Below are positions 15,534 to 25,451 of a DNA stretch of 34,703 nt, in pieces. Each line of letters opens with the position of its first letter. Positions within the stretch are counted from its first letter, which is position 1. The notes beneath the pieces are model-generated. The model ran no database searches, was not told where the DNA came from, and saw only the letters and a program-made list of their open reading frames with translations. This DNA comes from Ignavibacteria bacterium (GTDB lineage: Bacteria > Bacteroidota > Ignavibacteria > Tepidaquicellales > OLB5), in the NCBI GenBank assembly GCA_030835085.1, contig JAUQWQ010000047.1:1-34703 (forward strand). Reading direction: 5' to 3'. The position numbers and the translations under genes are program-made.

Positions 15534-17549
15534 ATGAAAAATATTACAAAAATTCTGATGTTATGTTTTGCGGTAACCGCAGGTGTAATGCTGTTCCAGG
15601 CACAGGATTTTATCGGCAGAAATTATGACGATAATAACCCCAATATTGACCAGCCAACATGGGAATACATGAGCCATCACAAGGCATTTGAGCCTGATGG
15701 CAGCTTAGATGTGATTACTGATGCAGACGGTTTCGATAATCATAATATCGGAATAGACGGAGCTGAGCAGCATGCTGTTACAAATCCACTGAATCCGCTC
15801 CAGATTTTTGTAGGCGTAAATGGTAATCCTCAAAATGCCAGAAATACTATGGATGGAGGCTTAACATGGACTTTGAACCAACCGAGTTACCATCCTTCAA
15901 CATGCTGTGACCCGTGGTCAGCATATCTTTCCAACGGAAATTTACTTTATGGTTCCGGGGTAACAAATCAATATATTTACATTTCAACAACCAACGGAAA
16001 CAGCTGGACTGCTCCTATTTTTACTGTTTCAGGAAATGACAGAAATACAATAGCTGCTGAAGAAACCGGAACAGGACCGTATGCAAGTTATGTATATGCA
16101 GCAATAACTCCGGGCAATTTTTCGAGAAGCACAGATATGGGCTTAACCTGGGCGCAGACATACAATTCAAGTAATACAGTACCCGGAACAATGATAGCTG
16201 TAGGACCAAACGGCACAACAAACGGAGGCTGTGTAATATATGTAACCAATACCGGTCAGTCATTTGCTGTAAATTATACTTTTCACCGTTCAACTGATGG
16301 AGGCGCTACATTTCAGGTCATGTCAGCATTAAATGTAGCTGGATATGTTGGGACGTATTATCCTGCTGTACAGAGATTGACTATTAACAATGCCAGAACC
16401 AGACCCTACCCAATGATAGCAATGGATAACTCAAACGGCCCATACAGAGGCAGGCTGTATCTTGTATACGCATCAAACGTTCCGGCAGGCAGCGGGAATA
16501 AACCTGATATTATCCTGCAATACAGCTCCGACCAGGGAGCTAACTGGTCATCGAAAATTACCGTAAATGATAACGCAAATCCAGAGTTAAGCGACCAGTG
16601 GTTCCCTGCAATATGGTGCGAAAAAACTACAGGCAAGCTATATATTAAATGGTACGATACCCGTGAGAATCCCGCAAACTATACAACAGGTGTTTGGGGA
16701 ACATACTCAACAACAGGCGGAACCACATTTGCACCAAACCAGAGGATATCGAATGCAACATTTACATATCCATGCCCTGCATGCGGTGCGAACCAGAATT
16801 GTTACCGCGGTGATTATGACGGCATGACAGCTAATCCCGTAACAGGTTATGCGGTTTGGTATGATGCAAGGAACTGCAACTATTTAACAATGGGTTCCTA
16901 CTTCCCCGATTACGCTATGAAAGTTAATCCGGTATCTGATTCATTGAACAGCATTCAGGATAGTTCATACATATGGGTTTCAGTACCCGCAGTAAAGCTA
17001 TACAGCAATTCAGTTAAATTTACGGCGACAGTAGCACCACCTCCGGGAACAGGTTCTATTTCAGCTTCATTTGTGAACAAAACCAGTGATACACCGCTTG
17101 ATTCATTAACCACATACCCTGATTCACTCAGAATGAAAGTGGTAACATCAGGTAATGTGACTGCCGGAGCATACACCATTACTGTTAAAGGTACAGGTCC
17201 AAACGGTACTCCTGTTCACACAAGGGTTGTGAATATATTAACCAGTAATGTGATCGGTATTAATACAATAAGCAATGAAGTTCCGGAAAAATTCTACCTG
17301 TACCAGAACTATCCGAACCCGTTCAATCCTACAACAAATATCAGGTTTGATATTTCAAAAGCAGGTAATGTTAAGCTGACAGTATATGATATAGCAGGCA
17401 GGCAGGTTGCGGAGCTTATAAACGGAAATTATAATGCCGGTAAATATACATTTGATTTCAATGCTCAGAATCTCGCAACCGGTGTTTATTTTTACAAACT
17501 TGAAACACCTGTATACACCAGTATCAGAAAGATGATCCTGGTAAAATAA
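15534..17549 (+). CDS. Secreted sialidase-fold (Asp-box) protein with T9SS sorting domain, paralogue B
   Basis: This 671-residue protein has the same plan as the gene at 12519 and is highly similar to it along the whole length. It has a signal peptide (MKNITKILMLCFAVTAGVMLFQAQ), an N-terminal NPNIDQPTWEYMSH segment, and Asp boxes (RNTMDGGLTWT, STTNGNSWT, RSTDMGLTWA, RSTDGGATF, YSSDQGANWS). The cysteine motif CPACGANQNCYRGDYDG and CCDPW are conserved, and an Ig-like segment is followed by a T9SS type A sorting domain (LYQNYPNPFNPTTNIRFDI ... MILVK). Strict conservation of the cysteines and of NNARTRPYPMIAMDNSNGPYRGRLY suggests a shared functional face. Its ligand or substrate is unknown. The gene arose by duplication and has its own terminator. 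Confidence 0.88.
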   Translation: MKNITKILMLCFAVTAGVMLFQAQDFIGRNYDDNNPNIDQPTWEYMSHHKAFEPDGSLDVITDADGFDNHNIGIDGAEQHAVTNPLNPLQIFVGVNGNPQNARNTMDGGLTWTLNQPSYHPSTCCDPWSAYLSNGNLLYGSGVTNQYIYISTTNGNSWTAPIFTVSGNDRNTIAAEETGTGPYASYVYAAITPGNFSRSTDMGLTWAQTYNSSNTVPGTMIAVGPNGTTNGGCVIYVTNTGQSFAVNYTFHRSTDGGATFQVMSALNVAGYVGTYYPAVQRLTINNARTRPYPMIAMDNSNGPYRGRLYLVYASNVPAGSGNKPDIILQYSSDQGANWSSKITVNDNANPELSDQWFPAIWCEKTTGKLYIKWYDTRENPANYTTGVWGTYSTTGGTTFAPNQRISNATFTYPCPACGANQNCYRGDYDGMTANPVTGYAVWYDARNCNYLTMGSYFPDYAMKVNPVSDSLNSIQDSSYIWVSVPAVKLYSNSVKFTATVAPPPGTGSISASFVNKTSDTPLDSLTTYPDSLRMKVVTSGNVTAGAYTITVKGTGPNGTPVHTRVVNILTSNVIGINTISNEVPEKFYLYQNYPNPFNPTTNIRFDISKAGNVKLTVYDIAGRQVAELINGNYNAGKYTFDFNAQNLATGVYFYKLETPVYTSIRKMILVK

Positions 17550-17590
17550 AGTTGTTACCGCAGAATCAATTTAAACGAGGAATTTGCATT

Positions 17591-17618
17591 AAACCCGGTC
17601 TGAATGACCGGGTTTTTT
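17591..17618 (+). terminator. Rho-independent terminator
   Basis: AAACCCGGTC (17591-17600) and GACCGGGTTT (17606-17615) form a perfect 10-bp stem with a 5-nt loop and a T-rich tail. It lies 41 bp after paralogue B. Confidence 0.92.
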
Positions 17619-17830
17619 ATTTCTATTCCCGGGAATACTTAGTAATAATCTGTATAAATAAATGAAAATAAATGCGCTTAGGTAATTATCCAAAAATTGA
17701 ATTGTTATCGCTTTAAATGTTCAATATATTTGAAAAACATTTGATTATTTAAGTTTAATTAACATGCCTTCCGGAGGACGAAATTTTTAATTTCGGGAAG
17801 CTATTTTAAAAACATTAATTCATATCACTA

Positions 17831-20233
17831 ATGTATAAAAAAATATACTTGCTCACTTCGGTGATATTATTTTCTGCACTTTCCGTTTGTGCAGGAACTA
17901 AGATCAATCCGTACCTTATGGAAGAATTAAACAAAAATACCGATAACAGTTTTATACCTGTTTATATTACTTTTAATAATCCTCTGGTACTTCAGGATTT
18001 CGCGGATATTCCGTATGATACCCCGAAACAGGAAAGACGGAAAATTGTTATAGAACGGCTGATGAGACATGCAAATATTACACAGCAAAGAGTTAAGAAT
18101 TTTCTGGGTTCAAGAAACACTGAAATTGAAAATATGGAAATATTATGGATAGTTAACGCGATAAGTTTTAAAGCAGCCCCCAACCTTATATACTCGCTTG
18201 ATGCTGCCAATTACCCGGAAATTACCGGGATTAATTTAGACCCGCAATATCCTGCGGAATTGCTGATTGATGATATCATTACTCCCGCCCCGTTTAATTT
18301 GCTTGCTGCAGAACCGGGAATAGTGCTCATGAACGCCGATGACTGCTGGGCACTTGGCAACAAAGGCTGGGGAGTCAAAGTGGCAAATGCCGATGACGGC
18401 TTCTGGTGGAAACACCCTGATCTTGTAAAAGGAATATGGCAGAATATGGGAGAAGACGCCAACCATAACGGGGTGACGATAATATGGGCTTCAGGAACTG
18501 GTTCAACTATTGATGCCGGTGACGTGAACGGAATTGATGATGATGGAAACGGCAAAGTAGATGATTTTATCGGGTGGGATTACGGGACGAACAGCGGTAC
18601 CATAACTACAGCTTCCCACGGTTCAGCAACGCTTGGGCATGTGATAGGTGATGGTACTATGGGTACACAAACCGGAGTTGCGCCCTGGGCAAAATGCATG
18701 ATAATGAGAAATCCAAGCGGCTACACTCAGCAGATATCTGCGTTCCAGTATTCACTTCAGATGGGTATGGATGTAGTTACAAGCTCATTGAGCTTTAAAT
18801 GGTATTTTAACCCTAAACCAGATTATTCATTGGTAAGACAGGCAACAGATATGTCGCTTGCCGGAGGAATGATACATGCAAATTCTACCAGCAATGACGG
18901 AAATTCTACCGGTATTCCGCATAATATTTCTTCAGCAGGCTGTAACCCCGCTCCCTGGCGTCACCCGGATCAATTAAAGATAGGCAACCTAAGCGGTGTT
19001 ATAGGCGTAGGTAACGTGCATGTGAATACCGATGTAATTTATTCAACTTCTCCATGGGGTCCTACCACTTGGGGTAACTGGGCATTATGGGCAACTTATA
19101 CATATCCAATATTACCTGAACACATGGATTATCCATACAGCAGAATTGCACCGGTAGAAATGCCTGATTCAATGGGACTCTTGAAACCGGATGTTTCTGC
19201 ACCGGGAGAAGGTTCGATATCTACATATGTCAGTTCCGGTACCGGCTATGGTTCAGCATTCGGCGGTACTTCATCAGCAACACCTCACACTGCAGGCTGT
19301 CTTGCGCTGATGCTTTCAATTAATCCGGAAATGCTTCCGGGAGATATTGACAGGGTCCTTGAATTAACGGCAATTGAAAAAGGAGACCCCGGTAAGGATT
19401 ACAGATACGGCGCAGGAAGAATTGACGCGCTCCTTGCAACAACATCACCGGCATGCCTGACAGAAGGTATAAATGGAGGAAGCAACTGGCTCATTAATCA
19501 GACGACACCAGCAAATGATACAGCAAGGGAACTTGTTGGTTTGAAAATAAAGAATACAACTTCTCCCTGGATAGGCTCTTTAAAACAGCTTGTATTTTCA
19601 AGAAGCGGGACTGCATCCGGCACAGATATTGAAAAATTCAGGCTCTTTTGGGATGTGAATAAAAATAATATAGTTGATGCAGGCGACAGACTGCTGCATG
19701 AAACGAATTTTGACGCTTCCAACCAGATAGTAATGGATACTATAAAGTTCAAAATTACTGATTCACTTAGACATGTAATACTTTGTGCAAAAACCAAACC
19801 GGGTGCATCCGGATCAAATACAGTTGTACTTGGAATGCCGAACAACACATATTTTAAAAGCTATTACACCACAACAGCACAGGCTACAAACTTTCCTTAC
19901 GGCTCAACGCTTACCGGAACGGTAAATACAGAAACACCGGTTGTATTTGCGTTAAGTCAGAATTATCCTAACCCGTTCAACCCTGCAACTGTGATACATT
20001 ATTCACTGCAGAAACAATCGCTGGTTAGGGTTAAGGTTTATGACGCGATAGGAAGAGAAGTTGCAATACTGCTGAATAATGTGCGCGATGCAGGTAATCA
20101 TAATATAGAATTTGATGCTAATTTTCATATGGGTTTAAGCAGCGGGATATATTTCTATAAGCTCGAAGCGTTCAGCCCCGAGGGGAATTCATTATATTTC
20201 TCTGATATTAAGAAAATGGTTCTTGTTAAATAA
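17831..20233 (+). CDS. Secreted subtilisin-like (S8) protease with T9SS sorting domain
   Basis: This 800-residue serine protease has a signal peptide (to about Ala21), an N-terminal propeptide of about 140 residues (FIPVYITFNN ... GINLDPQY) and a catalytic domain at about 175-520. The triad is Asp188 (VKVANADDG), His263 (ASHGSATLGH) and Ser481 (GGTSSATPHTAG), with oxyanion Asn355 (TSNDGN). An insert DVNGIDDDGNGKVDDFIGWD (231-250) is a Ca-binding-like loop often seen in secreted bacterial S8 enzymes. A second Asp-rich loop (WDVNKNNIVDAGD) lies near residue 615. The C terminus is a T9SS type A sorting domain (LSQNYPNPFNPATVIHYSL ... MVLVK). The His region departs from the usual HGTHVAG, reading HGSATLGH. 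The enzyme would digest proteins outside the cell. It is followed by its own terminator. Confidence 0.95.
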   Translation: MYKKIYLLTSVILFSALSVCAGTKINPYLMEELNKNTDNSFIPVYITFNNPLVLQDFADIPYDTPKQERRKIVIERLMRHANITQQRVKNFLGSRNTEIENMEILWIVNAISFKAAPNLIYSLDAANYPEITGINLDPQYPAELLIDDIITPAPFNLLAAEPGIVLMNADDCWALGNKGWGVKVANADDGFWWKHPDLVKGIWQNMGEDANHNGVTIIWASGTGSTIDAGDVNGIDDDGNGKVDDFIGWDYGTNSGTITTASHGSATLGHVIGDGTMGTQTGVAPWAKCMIMRNPSGYTQQISAFQYSLQMGMDVVTSSLSFKWYFNPKPDYSLVRQATDMSLAGGMIHANSTSNDGNSTGIPHNISSAGCNPAPWRHPDQLKIGNLSGVIGVGNVHVNTDVIYSTSPWGPTTWGNWALWATYTYPILPEHMDYPYSRIAPVEMPDSMGLLKPDVSAPGEGSISTYVSSGTGYGSAFGGTSSATPHTAGCLALMLSINPEMLPGDIDRVLELTAIEKGDPGKDYRYGAGRIDALLATTSPACLTEGINGGSNWLINQTTPANDTARELVGLKIKNTTSPWIGSLKQLVFSRSGTASGTDIEKFRLFWDVNKNNIVDAGDRLLHETNFDASNQIVMDTIKFKITDSLRHVILCAKTKPGASGSNTVVLGMPNNTYFKSYYTTTAQATNFPYGSTLTGTVNTETPVVFALSQNYPNPFNPATVIHYSLQKQSLVRVKVYDAIGREVAILLNNVRDAGNHNIEFDANFHMGLSSGIYFYKLEAFSPEGNSLYFSDIKKMVLVK

Positions 20234-20258
20234 GAGAAATTGAATTTATTTAAACACA

Positions 20259-20290
20259 AAACCCCGCATTTATGCGGGGTTTATTTTTTT
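20259..20290 (+). terminator. Rho-independent terminator
   Basis: AAACCCCGC...GCGGGGTTT (20259-20267 and 20274-20282) forms a strong stem followed by TATTTTTTTT. It lies 25 bp after the protease gene and separates it from the convergent GH5-like gene. Confidence 0.92.
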
Positions 20291-20356
20291 TGTGAATTAT
20301 ATTTAAAAGTAAAGCTGCATTATCAGCTCAGAAACGAGGTTAATAAAATTACGGTG

Positions 20357-22048
20357 TTATTTTATTAATATCATTTTTTTGATTTCACTGTACCCGGCTG
20401 AACCATCTAATGGTATTGCATCGAGTCTGTATATATAAACACCGCTCGCAAGTGATGAAGCATTAAAAACAGCAGAATAATTTCCGTTAAGCTGAGCTGT
20501 GTTCACAAGATTTGCCACTTCCCTGCCTATCATATCATAGACCCTGAGCTTAACGTTGCTGTTTACAGCAAGTGAATAATTTATGTTTGTTACAGGATTG
20601 AACGGGTTAGGATAATTCTGTTCAAGACCGTATTTATTTATCTTAATTTCCGGTTTGTTATCAGTTGCTGCTAAACCAATTGTAAAAATCCTCGGTTCTG
20701 ACCATGCTGATATGTTCTCCGGGGTTCCTCCGGGGTTTTTAGCCCTGATGCGCCATGAATAGGTTTTTCCGTTTAAAAGGTTACTTTCACCAAAAACGTA
20801 ATTGCTTGAATTTATATCAGAAATTATAAAAATATCCGCACGTGAACCTCTGACCATACTGATCTCAAGATCGTATGAGGTAAAAGCCGTCATTGAATCC
20901 CATGTAAATACCGGAGAGGAAGAAACCATTTCTTCGTTAGCCGGTGAGATCTGTACAGGTACCGGGGGAGCATGGAATTTTGCAAGAACGGTTTTCCAGT
21001 GCATATCGCCCGGGTCGCTGAATTTTTCTATATTCCAGTCAGGCCCAGAACCTCTTCTCCAGTCCCAGAAAGCAAAATGCCATCCATAATCTTTAAATAT
21101 GTTCAACTGGTCATTCAGGTACTGGTCACCGCCGTTCTGGGGCTTGTACATTCCCATCTCACCAATAAACACAGGTGCGCCGGTAGATAGCTGAAAATCA
21201 CGAAGCTTGCTGAACACAGTACCACGCATGAATGCAGCATCATACAGCACCTGCGAAAGCGTTGAGATGTTCCAGTAAACTCCCGGGTACGTCATATTAA
21301 ACGGTACCGCTTCTTTGCTGAACTGAACCGGCTGGTAATTGTGTGCTGAGTAGATAATGAATGGATCGTTTACAGTGTACCCCGGGAAAAGTTCGGGGGT
21401 TGAGTAACCGAAACTCTCTAAGATTACAGGAAGCTCAGGCTCTGATTCACGAATTACTGAAACCCATGAGCTGTATACCTGATCCATATGTATGTTGTAA
21501 ATATTTTCTAAAAAGAATTTATAGGATGCGGATGTATTTGCAGGTATAACCCTGACTTTGGGTCTTGGTTCAATTACAAGATTCAATCCAACGAACAAGG
21601 TATCATTTCCGTACCGTTCGGTAACCATTTTAAGCATCTCTGCATACTTCGTCTGCTCAGTGGTATTGCCGCTGTTCCATACTCTTGATTCACCTGTAGT
21701 GCCCTGAGATTCATCAAATGTATCATATGCTCCCGGTCCTGAGCGCATTCCGATAACATAATGTATGCCTGCCTGCCTGCAGAAATTAACAAGCATATCG
21801 CAGCCATCTATGTTTGCCTGCACCAGATCATACGGAGCATCGCATGCTAAGAAACCATCCGGCTGGATATGGAATAGATTTCCGCCATAATTTTTGAAAT
21901 CAATAAAATCCTGCAGGTTCTTTGGTGATTCATAAAGAATGTTATATCCCCTGAAATATGAAGGGTCCTGCCACTTATCATATTTGGGATTTGCGAAGCT
22001 GTTTACAGCAAATATTGCTATGATTGCTAAAATAAGAGTTGTTTTCAT
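20357..22048 (-). CDS. Secreted GH5-like glycoside hydrolase with T9SS sorting domain
   Basis: This 563-residue protein starts at the ATG at 22048, which gives a signal peptide (MKTTLILAIIAIFAVNSFAN); an in-frame ATG 30 nt upstream adds a charged tail. Residues ~25-345 look like a GH5 (cellulase-family) TIM barrel: RGYNILYE near strand 1, NLVIEP with the probable acid/base Glu160, SAHNYQP (His236/Tyr238), and VFIGEMG with the probable nucleophile Glu297. The family usually has Asn immediately before the acid/base Glu; here it is Ile159. A fibronectin-like segment (PVPVQISPANEEMV ... YSWRIRAKNPGG) and a T9SS type A sorting domain (LEQNYPNPFNPVTNINYSL ... MILIK) follow. It would cleave beta-linked polysaccharide outside the cell if active. 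Confidence 0.88.
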   Translation of the reverse strand: MKTTLILAIIAIFAVNSFANPKYDKWQDPSYFRGYNILYESPKNLQDFIDFKNYGGNLFHIQPDGFLACDAPYDLVQANIDGCDMLVNFCRQAGIHYVIGMRSGPGAYDTFDESQGTTGESRVWNSGNTTEQTKYAEMLKMVTERYGNDTLFVGLNLVIEPRPKVRVIPANTSASYKFFLENIYNIHMDQVYSSWVSVIRESEPELPVILESFGYSTPELFPGYTVNDPFIIYSAHNYQPVQFSKEAVPFNMTYPGVYWNISTLSQVLYDAAFMRGTVFSKLRDFQLSTGAPVFIGEMGMYKPQNGGDQYLNDQLNIFKDYGWHFAFWDWRRGSGPDWNIEKFSDPGDMHWKTVLAKFHAPPVPVQISPANEEMVSSSPVFTWDSMTAFTSYDLEISMVRGSRADIFIISDINSSNYVFGESNLLNGKTYSWRIRAKNPGGTPENISAWSEPRIFTIGLAATDNKPEIKINKYGLEQNYPNPFNPVTNINYSLAVNSNVKLRVYDMIGREVANLVNTAQLNGNYSAVFNASSLASGVYIYRLDAIPLDGSAGYSEIKKMILIK

Positions 22049-22312
22049 GATGTTTTTATTCCCTTTTAAATTATTCATTCACGTAACAAAATTAATGCAA
22101 ATAAGGTATAAAGTTAATACCGTATTAGCGTTAGATTTAAAATGAGAAAATAATTCTAAAATTTACGTGGATTTATTGAAAAAAGATTTTTGCAGGAGTA
22201 TTTTTATGATTTGAAAATACCAGTCAATTGAAGATTACAATTGTTAGTTAATACATAGTACGAAGATAAGAATAATGTTGGAGTAACTGCTCATATGGAA
22301 TTATATCAGGGT

Positions 22313-22350
22313 ATAAAAAATAAAGACTCCGCTTCATCAGCGGAGTCTTT
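22313..22350 (-). terminator. Rho-independent terminator of the cold shock gene
   Basis: AAAGACTCCGCT (22322-22333) and AGCGGAGTCTTT (22339-22350) form a perfect 12-bp stem with a 5-nt loop. On the minus strand it exits into ATTTTTTAT. It lies about 28 bp beyond the stop of the cold shock gene. Confidence 0.93.
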
Positions 22351-22377
22351 CATTTATTCTCGTGTACTAAGACAAAA

Positions 22378-22578
22378 TTATGCTTTAGTGACGTTTCTTG
22401 CCTGTAAACCTTTATCGGTTTCTTCTACCTCATATTCAACTTCCTGTCCATCCTCGAGTGATCTGTAACCATCTCCGACTATTGACTTGAAATGCACGAA
22501 TACGTCCTTTCCATCATTACCAGTAATAAATCCAAATCCCTTATCAGCATTAAACCATTTTACTTTACCTTTCTGCAT
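22378..22578 (-). CDS. Cold shock domain protein
   Basis: This 66-residue single-domain RNA/DNA chaperone of the CspA family binds single-stranded nucleic acid and melts RNA structure. RNP1 (KGFGFI, residues 14-19) and RNP2 (DVFVHF, 26-31) are intact, as is the opening [12 protein letters not shown] strong Shine-Dalgarno sequence (AAAGGAGG) lies 9 nt before the ATG. A putative -7 box about 100 bp upstream implies a 5' leader of roughly 95 nt, in line with long leaders of csp genes. A strong terminator follows, so the gene is monocistronic. Confidence 0.97.
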   Translation of the reverse strand: MQKGKVKWFNADKGFGFITGNDGKDVFVHFKSIVGDGYRSLEDGQEVEYEVEETDKGLQARNVTKA

Positions 22579-22680
22579 TCGGCTTCTCCTCCTTTCTAAG
22601 TAATAAAATTCAAGCGTTAAATACTACGAAAATCAACGCCCTTGTAAAACATCCCCGCAAAATGCAGAGATTAATCTATG

Positions 22681-22688
22681 CAAATATA
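22681..22688 (-). promoter_or_regulatory. Possible -7 box for the cold shock gene
   Basis: On the minus strand this reads TATATTTG, an exact match to the Bacteroidetes-type -7 element TAnnTTTG. The expected TTTG-like -33 element is not clear. Transcription from here would give a leader of about 95 nt. Confidence 0.4.
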
Positions 22689-22730
22689 CTAAAATATTAT
22701 TAATAAATAACCATTTAGTAAAAATAATTG

Positions 22731-22802
22731 TGAGCCGGGGAGGTCTCGAACCTCCGACCCTCTCCTTAAAAGGGAGATGCTCTACCACTGAGCTACCGGC
22801 CC
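22731..22802 (-). tRNA. tRNA-Lys (anticodon TTT)
   Basis: A 72-nt cloverleaf folds on the minus strand. The acceptor stem is GGGCCGG/CCGGCTC, the D arm GCTC/GAGC, the anticodon stem TCTCC/GGAGA with loop CTTTTAA (anticodon TTT), and the T arm GGAGG-TTCGAGA-CCTCC; the discriminator is A. CCA is not encoded. It reads AAA and AAG lysine codons. Confidence 0.96.
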
Positions 22803-22912
22803 CGCCAAAAATCTATGTTTATATCAAAGATCGTAACAACAGAAAAACAATATACTTAAAAATTATTGCAAAAATAAGCTAAATCCATAACTTTTGCAAA
22901 TTACCGCAAAAA

Positions 22913-23320
22913 TCAGGCAGAAACAGCCTTAATTTTAGCCTTTGCTGTCAGCAAAACATGTTTTGCAGCAGCCTTATCCTGGCCTGGTTCTTTAGATTCC
23001 AGAACCCTTTCGGCTTCAATCTTTTCTTTTTCAGCCTGGGCAATATCAATATCCTCAACGGGGATTATTGATTCAGCAAGCATTGTGATATGATTATTGT
23101 GTACTTCCACGGTACCCCCTGATGTAACGAAATTCTTCGTTTCACCGCTGGATGCCGTGAATTTTACTGAACCCGGAATAATAGTTGAAATGAACGGGGC
23201 GTGGTTATGAAGTATCTGGAACATCCCTTCACTGCCCGGGGCGGTAAAACTTTTTACTTCTCCGGCAAAAACGATCCTGCCGGGCGTAACTATTTCTAAA
23301 TGGATCAAACTATCTGACAT
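22913..23320 (-). CDS. atpC: F1Fo ATP synthase epsilon subunit
   Basis: This 135-residue subunit belongs to the F1 rotor stalk, where it couples proton flow to catalysis and can inhibit ATP hydrolysis. The N-terminal beta-sandwich shows LEIVTPGRIVFAGEVKSFTAPGSEGMFQILHNHAPFIS and GGTVEVHNNHITMLAE. The C-terminal helices (about 90-135) are complete. It follows atpD on the same strand after 3 nt, the usual order. Only beta and epsilon genes are found here; the rest of the synthase must lie elsewhere, as is common in Bacteroidetes and Chlorobi. Confidence 0.96.
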   Translation of the reverse strand: MSDSLIHLEIVTPGRIVFAGEVKSFTAPGSEGMFQILHNHAPFISTIIPGSVKFTASSGETKNFVTSGGTVEVHNNHITMLAESIIPVEDIDIAQAEKEKIEAERVLESKEPGQDKAAAKHVLLTAKAKIKAVSA

Positions 23321-23323
23321 CTT

Positions 23324-24739
<1,416 letters not shown>

Positions 24740-24787
24740 TTATGCTAAAAATGATATATTTTATTGATTTATAATTAGTATAGATTA

Positions 24788-24795
24788 CAAATATA
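24788..24795 (-). promoter_or_regulatory. Possible -7 box for atpD-atpC
   Basis: The minus strand reads TATATTTG, matching TAnnTTTG. It lies about 50 bp upstream of the atpD ATG. A convincing -33 element is not visible, so this is a partial match. Confidence 0.4.
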
Positions 24796-25056
24796 TGGAA
24801 AATTTAAGAAACTTGAAAGTGTGAATTTGATACAAAAGCAAAGAATTAACCGCGAATTACCCAAATTGCAAGAATTTACCTCATTCAAATGAGTTGTCTT
24901 TGTACTTAATATTGAAAATTAGAAAGACAATCAGACGCCAAGAGCCCAAAGCACCGCCAAAGTTAAAATAAAGAAGTGCTGGAGCAATACTCCTTTTAGC
25001 AGAGAAGGAGACATTTCTCTGCTCCGCAGATTAAGGCAAGCCATACCAGGTATAGC
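24796..25056. other. Intergenic stretch with hairpins between atpD and the zinc-finger gene
   Basis: I see no gene here. AGCAGAGAA (24998-25006) pairs with TTCTCTGCT (25015-25023) in a stable stem downstream of the zinc-finger gene. A smaller stem CTCATT-CA-AATGAG lies near 24880. Neither has a clear T-tail. The part nearer atpD should hold its promoter. Confidence 0.45.
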
Positions 25057-25317
25057 TCAATATTTGATGAATACCTCGTCACTGTAGCACCAGGCCCACT
25101 GTTCACCCGGCTCGGCGGATATAATAATGGGATGTTTTGTACTGTGGTAATGTTTGGTTGCGTGTTTATTGGGTGAGTTATCACAGCAATGAGTGCCGCC
25201 GCAGGTCTGGCATGTACGCAGGTGCACCCAGCTATCACCGGTTTTTATACACTCATCGCATACATAATCTTTCGCTTTTTTGATGTCGGTGGAGTTGAAA
25301 TGATCGCAGTTTGGCAT
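25057..25317 (-). CDS. UBP-type zinc-finger protein
   Basis: This is a stand-alone 86-residue UBP-type (ZnF-UBP) zinc finger, a domain known from eukaryotic ubiquitin proteases and also found as small bacterial proteins of unknown role. Likely zinc ligands are Cys4 and His6, Cys20/Cys23, Cys36/Cys39, Cys44 and histidines in the NKHATKHYHSTKH segment. The WVHLRTCQTCGGTHCCD and EQWAWCYSDE stretches are characteristic. I start at the ATG at 25317, because the longer frame to 25410 adds residues unrelated to the family. It follows the ABC substrate-binding lipoprotein on the same strand; an intervening hairpin makes cotranscription uncertain. Confidence 0.88.
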   Translation of the reverse strand: MPNCDHFNSTDIKKAKDYVCDECIKTGDSWVHLRTCQTCGGTHCCDNSPNKHATKHYHSTKHPIIISAEPGEQWAWCYSDEVFIKY

Positions 25318-25399
25318 GATGGATTGAAAGTTATAATTATAGAAAATGAAGTCATTATTACTACACACCAGTTTAATTAAACGTATGAACAGTCTTAAA

Positions 25400-25420
25400 G
25401 CGTCAGGCAAGCCGTGACGC
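25400..25420. repeat. Hairpin with GTCAGGCAAG motif
   Basis: GCGTCA (25400-25405) pairs with TGACGC (25415-25420), with GGC/GCC pairing inside. It lies beyond the stop of the substrate-binding protein gene on the minus strand and may act in termination. The GTCAGGCAAG core recurs at 27165-27174 and 28368-28377. Confidence 0.6.
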
Positions 25421-25451
25421 CTACAAACAAATTTCGTAATATCTTATTGCT

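Noticed and set aside
24996-25238. Minus-strand frame overlapping the UBP zinc-finger gene
   Set aside because: It overlaps the zinc-finger frame, whose cysteine/histidine pattern is unmistakable.
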